DNA of 64,000 nt from Hippopus hippopus (Eukaryota; Mollusca; Bivalvia; Cardiida; Cardiidae). Shown piece after piece: positions 13,501 through 25,500 of the stretch. Made by a program: the position numbers and the translations under genes. The DNA is taken from assembly GCA_946811185.2 (NCBI GenBank), contig OX328105.1, positions 32,677,394 through 32,741,393 of the forward strand, in the 5' to 3' direction. The stretch's first letter is position 1. Every line of letters begins with the position of its first letter. Below the pieces are notes generated by a model, which was not told the origin of the DNA, searched no databases, and worked only from the letters and a program-made list of their open reading frames with translations.

Positions 13501-16500
13501 CATGGATATGGACACTGGTCGCTCTGATATAAATGGAATACTGCTTTGAATTGCGTTCAACACTTAACAAACGACCAGACTTTTACGTTAACCAAAACAG
13601 AGTTTTTTTTGTGGGGTTCTTCTCGCACTTACGTTAGATATTAGAACTGAACTTGCACAGAGCGAATCTGACTGCTTTTACCTTTTATATGCTAAATGAA
13701 TGTGAAAATTTCTAGGCGTTGGTAAAAAAAAAAAACAAGTAGATCTATAACGTTTTCAGCTTTATCTATGCGGACAAAACATCACCCTTTCGGACAGTGT
13801 AAATCAAAAACCAGACTCTCTGAAAAAGATTCGTGAGTGCTGATTAGCAGTTTTAGAGGTAACCCTTATCCTGCCGATTTTGAATCATTCACAAATACAA
13901 CTATAGATTTTGTCCGGCGTGTTAGAATTGGATCGGGTTCACATGACAGAAAATACTGATAAAGCAGCGAAGAGTTTAGGGCAAGATAATACTGCACGTA
14001 TGTGCGATCTTTTTTTTTTTTACACTCTGCAGTAAAATAAATAAAAAAACAAAAGTCGTGAACAGCAGAAGAGTTCAAGGGGGTCATTTAGGGGTTTGGG
14101 AGTAAATCAAAATTTCTTGTAAACGATAAATTCAACTAGATCTATACATCTTTTTCGTTGCAACCGTTGAAGGCACAGTAGCGGCCAAAAAATCAACGCA
14201 GGTGTTAAAATGCATTTAAATCTGAATCATGCCATAAAAAAGTGTGGAAAATATTGTGAACACGATAATATGTTATTGTGTGGTCGGTCCCAGTGTTAGT
14301 CGCTGGCGGAAAAATGAATTCTAAAATCAGGCAAAAAGTAAACAAAAGATAGAATGTCTTGGTAGGTTTTCACCTAGTTTTGAAATTAATTTCCCTTCTA
14401 GAGACTAATAGATCTACTGAGACCGACCGTACACAATAGTAGGTTGTCATCTTTACAATAATATCCATACTTTTGAATGGTATGATTTAAACTTAAATGC
14501 ATTTTAACACCCGCTTTGTTTACTTGTGGCAGGTATTGTAACTTTAAAAAAAATGGACGGTTATATTCAGTAAAAGGGTGTCATTTGGGCGTTTTAAAGA
14601 ACGTGATGGTGTTTAGCAATTGGAAACTCCATCTATTTTTAAGAGATCAGATGTGACGTCATTGTACTGATTTAAATACAAATCCACGTAATCAACGTGT
14701 GTAATTGACCATGTTACATTCCCTAAAATCTTTGGGAAACACTGGCGAGAAATCTATAAATACCCTATGAAACTACGTAGCCCATTTAAAAATACCATTC
14801 ATATGTTGTTTTTCTTTACTGATAGTTCGCCTGCCATCGTAATTCACTAGAGAAACATTTTTGAAGTTCGGTCAGATTATAAAAAAAAAAATCTGAAAAA
14901 GACCCCCCCCCCCCTTAAGACGTATTTTTTTTTTTTATTTTTCACAATAGGCCAGAACGGAAAAGGTGAAAATTCTTCGTCAAAACTTAGAACCATGACC
15001 TTCTATTACTCCCTCTCGTAAAGACAATTTTTGTTTAGTGTTTCGGTATATCATAGGGCTTACTATTACATGAAATGTAACCATTAGCATAGCGGTGGAA
15101 GTGTATGATAAGATCACACTGTATGCATGTGCAGGATGATCTTGGAATTTACTCTCTCTAGAATATATGAGTCATGTTCTACGAAAAAGGGGCTTAATGC
15201 ATCTGCGAAAAGTATCGACCCTGGTCAGCCTGCGCACTCCGCGCAGGTTGACCTGGGCCGAAACTTTTCGCCATCGCTCAATTTTCTCGTGATTAAGTCG
15301 GTTGTCAATAAATGTGGCTATTATGGATCCATAAGTATGTGATGGCTTACTTTGTAACATGGATCGCGGAGATGAATTAAGCCCCCCCCCCTTCTTGCCG
15401 GAGCATGGCTCAGACTGAAACCTTCATGAAGGAGCCTAGGTCGAGTACCATTGAAGACACTATTTTTGCAGTCCCCTGCCCGCTCTCCTCCCCTCCCCCA
15501 CCCCCCTCCAACACACTAAAGGTAAATAGTCTAATGAGTTTTTCTCCACAAAATATCAACATTCTCACAAAATATAAACGTTCTCACCCCCATGAAAAAT
15601 TTGAGTCCAACTCTGGTTTAATGCCCCTCTAATAGTCGTTAGACTGGAAAAACGATAATTAATCAAAGATCAGCGAGGCCAAGTGATGCAAATTTTTAAA
15701 GCAATTTTCTATTCTTTAGGGGGTTGTGATTTACGACTCACAAAAGCCCCTATGCTTTCAGATCTTGATTGATAGTTTTCAGATTAGATAATTCAAATTC
15801 ACTCAAGAGCTGTGCTTTGTGCAATGGAAATGTGCTTTCGATGGACTTTATAATATTAGAACAGGGCCCGTATTCACCAACCATTCTTAATTTCATCTTT
15901 AGCCTAATTCTAGATTAAGAAAGTAGCACAGTTTCTAATTGGCTAAACCATTTGGTTTAGCCAATCAGAAATTGTGTTACTTTAAAATTTAGACAATTAT
16001 GTAGAACATGATTAGAAAATGCTCTGAAGAATTAATGGTGAATACGGACCCACACGGAGAGAAACGCAAGTTGTATTCTTCCAATTGCTCTTCCAAGTTG
16101 CTCTTCAGGTTCCTACTCAATAACCCCTTTCCTCAAACGAGGTGAACCACCGTGACCAAGATATGTGGGAAAATAAGTTTATTTATCAATTTCCCTGTGG
16201 TTAACAATTTGTCACACAATCCAAGTTTTAACGACCTTCGGGAATTTTATTTTAAAACATCGCCAGAAAAGAAAGAATATGCCGGTAACCAGTGCATTGT
16301 TTTGTTTACATTTTTAGGCTGTTTCACATATCGGAGGTTTGTTGGCTCTTTTTTAATGCATTTTAAAAAGGAGGTGGCGCCAAAAATTACAGGCTGTGCA
16401 TAAGCAGCTCTTAAATTGTTCTTGTTGTCATACGGGTTCACAGATGAAAATAAAAAACCGTCACTATAGAAGCTCATGGGAATGAATCAGGGAATGAATT

Positions 16501-19500
16501 CCTTAGCGCGAAATATATTGAAAAAATTCCTCGACGACTGAAAATACAATCCACTGAAGTTCAGAAAGTTTCTTTTTAGCTTATAGGCTTGACAAACCAA
16601 GTGGACGGTATATACCTCAGACTAGACTTTGAGTTCTGTGATCTTGATCAGCAGATATTAATCTGGAACAGCCCTTGTTTTCGCCTATGGTGCTGATTAA
16701 ATTAAGTGTTGGAAATCAAAAAAGAAATTGTCATCCAAGAGGCTCATGGCAATGTATGGGGAATTAACACGTTTTTTCTTACCAGGCAGAAGAATTAACT
16801 CATACGCTCTTCGAACAAATTTGCAACTGGAAACTTTGAACACATCTATTTTTACATGAGGAAAACCTGATTCACTTTTCTGGAAGTAGTATAACTCACA
16901 TATGATGAAACATAATCCTTGTTATAAGCATGTGTAAGATATAGAGGAACTTACATGAGTATGTTACATATGTATTATCATTTTTATTAAACGAGTTGAT
17001 TAAAATTACATGATGAGAGCCTTATATACATTTTAGTCAACGAGTTTGATAAAAATGATAACACATAAACACGAATTCATGTGAGATTCTATTTATCATA
17101 TAAAACGAACAACAGACAAACAAATACATGTATCTTGCATCATCTTCGCCTATATATCGTTCACGGGTCCATATTTACAAATGTAGTTCGGCTTGAATTG
17201 TACACCTACACAAAAATAGTTCTATGACATTTACATCGAAAGTACATTCTAACATGACACGTGAATTCGGCTCTATAAACACAGTGCAACGAAAGCGTGG
17301 TAAAATCTACGTTATTCTATGTAGAGTGACGTCATTCTGTATAGAGTGACGTCATTCTGTATAAAGTAAGTAAGTAAGTTATTCAATGGAATATAATCTG
17401 CATCCGCGTTTTTACTCTAAGTATGAACTTGTTTGATTAAGAGTTAGTCATGTTAGAATCGAAATAATCTTCTTTCTATCGTGGTTTATCGTTCAATAAT
17501 TCAATATTAGTTTTTTTCATGAACATTGGCGAGTTCTGATTGGCTGAATTATTTTTTTTTTTTTTTTTCATAGCTCCATGAAAAAAAAAAAAAAAAAATC
17601 AGCAGTGCCGGAACTAGATCTACTTTTGCAGTCAAACTAATGTAAACGAACATGTATACGAGATCTCATAATGTTTTTTCGTTCTGATTTTATATCGAGT
17701 CCGAAGTTCAAATTGCTAGCTGAGTTTATTTTTTCTGAATACTGAAAAAAAAAAAAATCCAACAGTTAATTCAAAGAGAGAGCTGAAAACTCATTGTTAC
17801 TCTCCTGGGTTAAAACAATCTTATTTTTAACTTTAGCGTATTGAACTTCTAATAATAAATCCACTCAATCTGCAAATGTTCAATACTATAATGACGTCAT
17901 GAATTACATCATTTTTACGTCATGAAGGAGCAGTTTTACCGCGCTACGAAATACGAGGGGTGATCAGAAAGAACGTGGACCAGTGCCGGTATCGGAATAT
18001 TGTTATAAAAACAACTTAGTCTTTGTCCTACTTTTCTATCCAATCAGAAGGCCCATATTTGAAAATTTTTGACCGTATGTTTTCTATAAACTACCCAACG
18101 CAGGTTTATTTTGATCATTAATCCATTTAAACGTTGCAGTTTATCTGGATTTACTGCGCATGCGTACATAAACCCTACCCTCTCATTAATATTCAACAAT
18201 TACTTAAATTAGCACATGCCAAGTACTTATCCTGTTGACAAAAGAAAAATGGTAAAACACAGATACAAATTGTGTTCTTAAAGCCGATCAATCTATACGG
18301 TCGGGTTTCCTCTGAAACATAGCACCTACAGCTTAAAACAAGCTGTAGTTACGAGGTTTTAGAAGTAAATCGACGATATCTTGAAATTTAAAGAAAAATT
18401 AATAAATCAGTAGAAATTTCCAGAAGTTGAGTAGTCGTTACTTCCTCAAAATCTTGGTCAAAGAGACCGTCGAAATCGCCAAACTTAAATTCTGCCATAT
18501 TTGACATTGTTTAACACTGGCGATAGTCAAGTGTGTACTGGAAAAGATGCTGATAATGAAAGTTCATTAACCCTCTCCCGTACGACAAATTTTACACCAT
18601 TCCAAATTGAAAGCATCTGCAGATGACAAATTTTGAAAGTGGAACAAATGAAGTTGAGTTTTTTGACAGGGTAGAAATCATTGTAGGAAAAGGAGAAAAT
18701 GTTGGTAACCAGCATTTTCTCCTTTTGCAACAATGTTTGCAAAATCCTTCCTTCCCAGGGTCGTTAAAACCAGGGATTGTTTGGTAAAGGGTTAAATATT
18801 ACGTGGTCGTGTACTGCGAGTTGTTTAGCCTCGATATTCACGTGGAAATTACGTCATTTTTAGCGATGATGCAATTAGGACGTCTCCTTGTCGATGAGCA
18901 AATCAGCCAACTCCATATATGGGTAAAAGGGCGTTTCTTTGTGAATAGTGGACTCCGTGTATGGCACATTATTTTAGCAATGATGTAATGTGGGCGGAAA
19001 AAGACTAGTCATAGTTAAACGCTAAGAAGTCAAAATTAAACGATTTAAACAGCCAAAAGGAGGGAGCGTAGCCACCGACTGTGGCTGTTTAAATCGTTTA
19101 ATTTTTAGCATGTAAGCGTTTAACTGACTTAGTCTTTTTCCGCCCACATTACATCATTGCTAAAATAATGTGCCATACACGGAGTCCACTATTCACAAAG
19201 AAACGCCCTTTTACCCATATATGGAGTTGGCTGATTTGCTCATTGACAAGGAAACGTCCTAGTTGCATCATCGCTAAAAAATGACGTAATTTCCACGTGA
19301 ATATCGGGGCTAAACAACTCGTACGCGACCACGTGATATTTAACCCTTTACCAAACAATCCCTGGTTTTAACGACCCTGGGAAGGAAGGATTTTGCAAAC
19401 ATTGTTGCAAAAGGAGAAAATGCTGGTTACCAACATTTTCTCCTTTTCCTACAATGTTTTCTTCTCTGTCAAAAAACTCAACTTCATTTCTTTAACTTTC

Positions 19501-22500
19501 AAAATTTGTCATCTGCAGATGCTTTCAATTTGGAAGTGTCTAAAATTTGTCGTACGGGAGAGGGTTAATGAACTTTCATTATCAGCATCTTTTCCAGTAC
19601 ACACTTGACTATCGCCAGTGTTAATCAATGTCAAATATTGCAGAATTTAAGTTTTAAGGCGATTTCGACTGTCTCTTTGACCAAGATTTTGAGGAAGTAA
19701 CGACTACTCAACTTACGGAAATTTCTACTGATTTACTACAGCATTAATTTTTCTTTAAATTTCAAGATATCGTCGATTTACTTCTAAAACCTCGTAACTA
19801 TAGCTTGTTTCAAGCTGCAGGTGCTATGTTTTAGAGGAAAACCGACCATATAGATTGATCGGCTTTTATTACACAATTTGTATGTCTGTTTTACCATTTT
19901 TCTTCTGTCAACAGCGTAAGTACTTGGCATGTGCTAATTTAAGTAATTGTTGAATATTAATGAGAGGGTAGGGTTTATGTACGCATGCGCAGTAAAGCCA
20001 GATAAACTGCGACGTTTAAATGGATTAATGATCAAAATGAACCTGCGTTCGGTAGTTTATAGAAAACAGACGGTCAAAAATTTTCAAATATGAGTCTTCT
20101 GATTGGATAGAAAAGTAGGACGAAGACTAAAGTCAGTTAAACGCTAACAAGTTCAAAATTAAACGATTTAAACAGCCACAGTCGGTCGCTACGCTCCCTC
20201 CTTTTGGCTGTTTAAATCGTTTAATTTTGACTTCTTAGCGTTTAACAATTACTTGGAGTGTTCACTATTTTTGAAAGTAACCTCCCGTGAGTTCCATGCA
20301 CTTATTAATTCTTGATTTCCATACGCGAAGCACGTGTAGGAGCGCGTCACGTGACTTTACTATCAAGGACCCGGTCATAGCGAGGGTTAGCTCCTCTATA
20401 CTCTCGTAGTGTATGCCACATAGAGAATCTTTCAAAACAGAAACTAGTCAGAGGTCACATGGAGTCCGGACTAAATTATACACAGCGTTGGCAAGTGTTT
20501 CTATGTTTAGTTTTTGCAAAGTTTCCAGTACAAGTGTGGCTTTGTGAGCTAGGGCGTTATCTTGGTGTAAAGTGACGTCACTCAGAAGGACTTCTGGCTG
20601 TGTTTTTCGTATGGTGTTTGTGAAATTTATTTGAATAATGTGGCCATAAAACTCAGTACTGGCTGTAGTATGTATAGATACATGATTTGGATGAAAAACA
20701 GGAGAACAGAAATACTTGATGTAGATAACTTTACCTAGTGACTTAGAAAGGTTGGCTTTACCAGCAGAAGGCGATGTTGGATGTTTCAATACACTGCTTT
20801 GTTGTTTAGATTCAGTCTCGTTAAAGTGTGCCTATGTTTCATCGCATGTTACACTACGATCAGTAAAGTTTGACCCCTCTACCCTAATGCGTTCTGAAAT
20901 TTCCTAACAGATTTTGACCCTAACCCCCATTTTCTCGGCTGTCAGTTGCCGAGGTACCAACATCGTGCGAACAAGCGACATTCCAAGATTCTCAGTCAAA
21001 ATCTCCTGAACACTTCTATATGAAATGTCAATGTGTCAGCTATTTTCCTGACAGTATCTCGGCGATCTTGTTTTACATGCTGCTCTATACCCGTGACGAT
21101 TTTGTCTTTGACTGATGTTGATGGACGGCCAGATTTAGGGAAATCTTTAACAGTATCGCACCCTTGTCTAAACCGGTCCGATCCATGTACGAATATTAGA
21201 TTTCTTGAGTGCAGAGTCCCCTTAAATTGTTTCTAAATCGGTTTTGATTTCCGATAAGTACTTTCTGAGTTTGACGTAAAACTTTATGATTACTCTCGGC
21301 TCAAATAAAACGTTGTCCAATATTTTGGACCACGAATGCAGTATATGACGTCATTAAGATGACCTCATACTTTACCTACTTGAATATGACGACATTTGAA
21401 AGCTTGAGTCAGTTAACAGACAATTAATGCTCATCTATGCAAATTTTTGTAATCCTACGTGTAGTAGTTTTCAAAATAACGAGGTGGTCCACGATCTTTC
21501 TGATCACTCCTCGTATCAGTGAAAAGGACAGTAAATAAATACGCAATGTTGGATTTACAAAAAAAAAAGAGCAGTAAGAATTATTTAAGTGCATATTTGT
21601 TGTCTGTGAAATTGAATTATAAGGAATGAAGAGAATTTTTTTTGTTTTCATGGAGGTATGAAAAAAAAAAAAACCTAATCACACTTTTGTATGAAACCGC
21701 TTCGCGGTTTTTTTTTCATACCTCCATGAAAAAAAAAATCTCTTCATTCCTTAAATAAACCACGTTGTGAGTTACGAGGCGCAATGAATAAACCACTCAG
21801 GCTATCGCCCTCGTGGATTATTTATTGTGCCTCATAACTCACAACTGTGGTTTATTGAACGATAAACCACGATAGAAAGAAGATTATTTCTTAAATAAAT
21901 CAATATTTTGTTTTTTTCATGAAAATTGGCGAGTTCTGATTGGCTGAAAAGTTTTTTTCATAGCTCCATGAAAAAAAAAATCAGCAGTGCCGGAACTACT
22001 TATGCAAACTATTGTAAACAAACATGTATACGAGATCTCATAATGTTTTTCGTTCTGATTTTATATCGAGTCCGAAGTTCAAATTGCTAGCTGAGTTTAT
22101 TTTTTCTGAATACTGAAAAAAAAAAAATCCAACAGTAAATTCAAAGAGAGAACTGAAAACTCATTGTTACTCTGCTGGGTTTAAACAATCTTATTTTCAA
22201 CTTAATTCTAGCGTATTGAACTTCTAATAATAAATCCACTCAATCTGCAAATGTTCAATACCATAATGACGTCATGAATTACGTCATTTTTACGTCATGA
22301 AGGAGCAGTTTTACCGCGCTATGAAATATCAGTGAAAAGGACAGTAAATAAATACGCATTGTTGAATTTACAAAAAAAGAGCAGTTAGAATTATTCAAGT
22401 ACATATTTGTTGTCTGTGATACTGAATTATAAGGAATGAAGAGAATTTTTTATGTTTTCATGGAGGTATGAAAAAAATAATCTAATCACACTTTTGTATG

Positions 22501-25500
22501 AAACCGCGAAGAAAATTCTCTTCATTCCTTAAAATTTAATAAACCAGTTTATAGAGGTAGTAACTAGATCTAGAAATATTTTCACAATTCTGTTTATTTT
22601 GGAATAACCTTTCTTGCATTTCTTGTTGTTATTTTTTGAAAATCATAACATTTTCCGCACGTATGTACGTCTCAGCAATAGCGACGTCATTTTCCCACGA
22701 AATAGCGAAATATTACAAATTTTGGCACATGCCGTGCTTGGTTTTGCCGAAATTATGCGCTTTAAACTACAAACATAACCGGAACCGGGACCCATAAAAC
22801 GTTAATACACTAGTGTAAAATCAAAACTAAATCATGGGTTAAATACAGTGCTGGGGGTGCTTTTATATGATGAAAGAAATTTCGTAATGGGTAGATCTAT
22901 ATTACGCTGAAATCAAGGAAAGTTGTGTGATAAAATATGTATGAATTTACCCTTCACCAAACGGCAAAATTTCAAATTTGTCCATATTGTAAGTATTTGC
23001 TGACGACAACTTGTATGTATGCCAAGTTATGAATCCTTGTTTAAAGATTAGAAAACATTGTGGGAAAAGAACAAAATTTTGGTTACCAGCATTGTCTTCT
23101 GTTCCAAAGATGTTATCAAAAGTCTTCTTTCTTAGGATCGTTGAGGTATGGTATAGTTTGGTGAAGGGTTACGGTATTTTACAACAAATTTCTACCTTCG
23201 CCTGTATTTCCAAAATTAATTGTCTTCGCGAGAATATCCCCTCACACTCACTATCCAGCTAACGTATTTATGTTCAATTGATAATTTTTTGTACCTTTTT
23301 TTTTCTTGCTCTTTCAGCAGTTTTAAGACAGATATCTAAAAGAAAAAAAAAATTAATACCCTTTAATCTACCAAAGCTTCGACAAGAATCTTTGATTCCA
23401 ATCTCTTTTCAGGGAGGGAGAGAGAGAGAGAGACACACACACACACACACACAGACAGACAGACAGACAGGGACAAAGAGACAGATAGGGAGAGACAAAG
23501 CAATTACTCTTTGTTCCAATACTTTTTAATTTGCCTCATTTATTAACTTCTTTCGCAAAGGCAAATCTTTTTAACTGTTAGAGTTCCAAATAAAAATTAT
23601 TCATATTATCAGCGAGACACAAACGATAATGTAATTGAGTTCGAGTGACTCGTTTTTGTCAGCATATCGCAACATAAAGGTCAACGCAGATCTTGACCCA
23701 CGTTGGCTGCATGAGTAACCGTAGTTAAAGTTATTAAATAAATCTGAGATAAAAACTTAGTGAAAAGAAAATACATGTAATAATAATAATGCATCACGCC
23801 ATAGACACATAACCCAATTGATTAAAAAGAATTGTACCTTCTTTGCAAGAATGAAAAAACGAAAAGAGACGTTTTTTTTTATGACTTTAAAATCTCAGAG
23901 ATAAAATACGACATTTGTCCATAAATCATAGTTTTTTTTTGTTATTTAAACAGTCCCATTTTTCCATAAAGAGGGCGGCGATCCTACTTGGGATTGGTTC
24001 CCGGAACGTCTGCAGTATCAAGACAGACTCAAGGTATATCTTTTTTGTAATCAATTCACCATCCACAGTCCGTTGTGGTTTGCAAGCTTGTTTCAGTGGA
24101 AAAAAAGATACGCAATATTATGCTGTATTTACTTTCCTTGGGCTAATATTTGACGCAAGTTGCTTGGGGAAATTTTAAACCTTGCGAGATCTAATGCCGA
24201 GCGAGATTTCAAAATTTTCCTATAGAGAGAGAAGAAAAACAAGTCCTAGGAAAGTTGATACAACAAAGAATTCCTTTTGCACACTCGTACAACAAGTGGA
24301 GAATTCTGTTCAAAGATCGTAGAAAATTAAATACGATACCGGTTACAAAGATAAAAATTATGGACGGTAGATGAATACTATAATATAAAATTTTGATCAA
24401 TTGCAATAGAAACAAAGCTCAAAGCAGTCCGCTCGCTAGTTACGTAATGATATAATGATTGGAGTCGTATTTACAGTGTAGTTAGGGATATTTTTCCCGA
24501 CCTGTCTGACTTTATCCTGCGTGCGATGCATGTATCTGAGACAAGAAATTTACAGGAATATAAAAGAATGGGAAAAAAATCATACAGATATGACTACAGA
24601 TATGAAGTCCAACAGGGGTCAGAAATGTGATTGACGTTTACGTTCAGCTAATGCTTATTAAGTCTTTACCAGACGACAGCATTTCAGATTTGTCAACAAT
24701 GATTAAAGTATGTGTGAACCATGATCTGGCAAAAAGGGGTTTAATGCAGCTACGTGATGTACGATACCAAGCAAGTCGTCAAAATAATTATGGATCCATA
24801 GAATGTAATTTTTCTTACAGCCGATTAAATCATGGACAGACAGAAAATTTCTCAGAAGCAAAAGGTTTCGACCGAGGTGAACCTGCACAGAGTGTGCAGG
24901 CTGACCTGAGTCGATACTTTTTGAAAAAAACATAAAACTCCCGTTTCACAGGACATGGCTCATTTACAAATATTTTGAGGAGCTGGGCAGGCGGATTGCT
25001 TGGAATTTAAAGTAGTGATATTTCGAACATAAAACTTTTACAGACAGCAACATTCATTTTCAAAATCGTCCGAATTAATTCTTTCAGTGCCAGATGTATA
25101 AGCTGGACGTCTTTTGACGGCTGTAAATACAATCCAATAAAACTCAGAAAGGTTTTTATCCTGAATGCTTGAGTAAACAAGCAGACGAAATAGATCCAAG
25201 ATCAGACTGCACGTTCTGTGCAATCTGATCGTGATGTCTGCCGTCCGCAAAAGCTCTTGTTTTCGCCAGTGCGTAGAAAAGATTAAACAATTTGCACACT
25301 ACAAATAAAATGTGGCAAAAACGATTGATTTTGCCCTTAAACGGGTAGAAAATCTTTGTGGGAAAAGGAGAAATGCTGGACACCACCGTTACTCCTTTTC
25401 GTGCAACGTTTTAAAAAGTTTTCTTCCTAAATGAAGTACAAACAAAGGGGGTCGCTCGGTAAAGAGTTATAGGATGTTAGACTGAAGTTGTATCATCAAG

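Larger units (their letters stand above)
18018..20129. repeat. 2.1-kb near-perfect palindrome nested in the mariner
   Basis: The arms at 18018-19055 and 19082-20129 are reverse complements with very few differences, separated by about 26 bp. Each arm includes a family A MITE and a stretch GTGAATAGTGGACTCCGTGT repeated inverted. The paired open frames in the arms are mirror copies, not genes. Confidence 0.85.
17954..21513 (-). mobile_element. Mariner-type DNA transposon, decayed, carrying a nested insertion
   Basis: The terminal inverted repeats are CGAGGGGTGATCAGAAAGA (left) and TCTTTCTGATCACTCCTCG (right), each flanked by TA. Removing the insertion at 18018-20246 leaves about 1331 bp, the usual mariner length. 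A broken transposase lies on the minus strand. An empty site in two paralogous repeats confirms the borders. Confidence 0.88.

Noticed and set aside
18803..19358. Two similar ORFs facing each other as a duplicated gene pair
   Set aside because: They are mirror copies in the arms of the palindrome, short and without recognisable domains.
23438..23480. CRISPR-like regular repeats
   Set aside because: Simple dinucleotide and tetranucleotide microsatellite in an animal genome.
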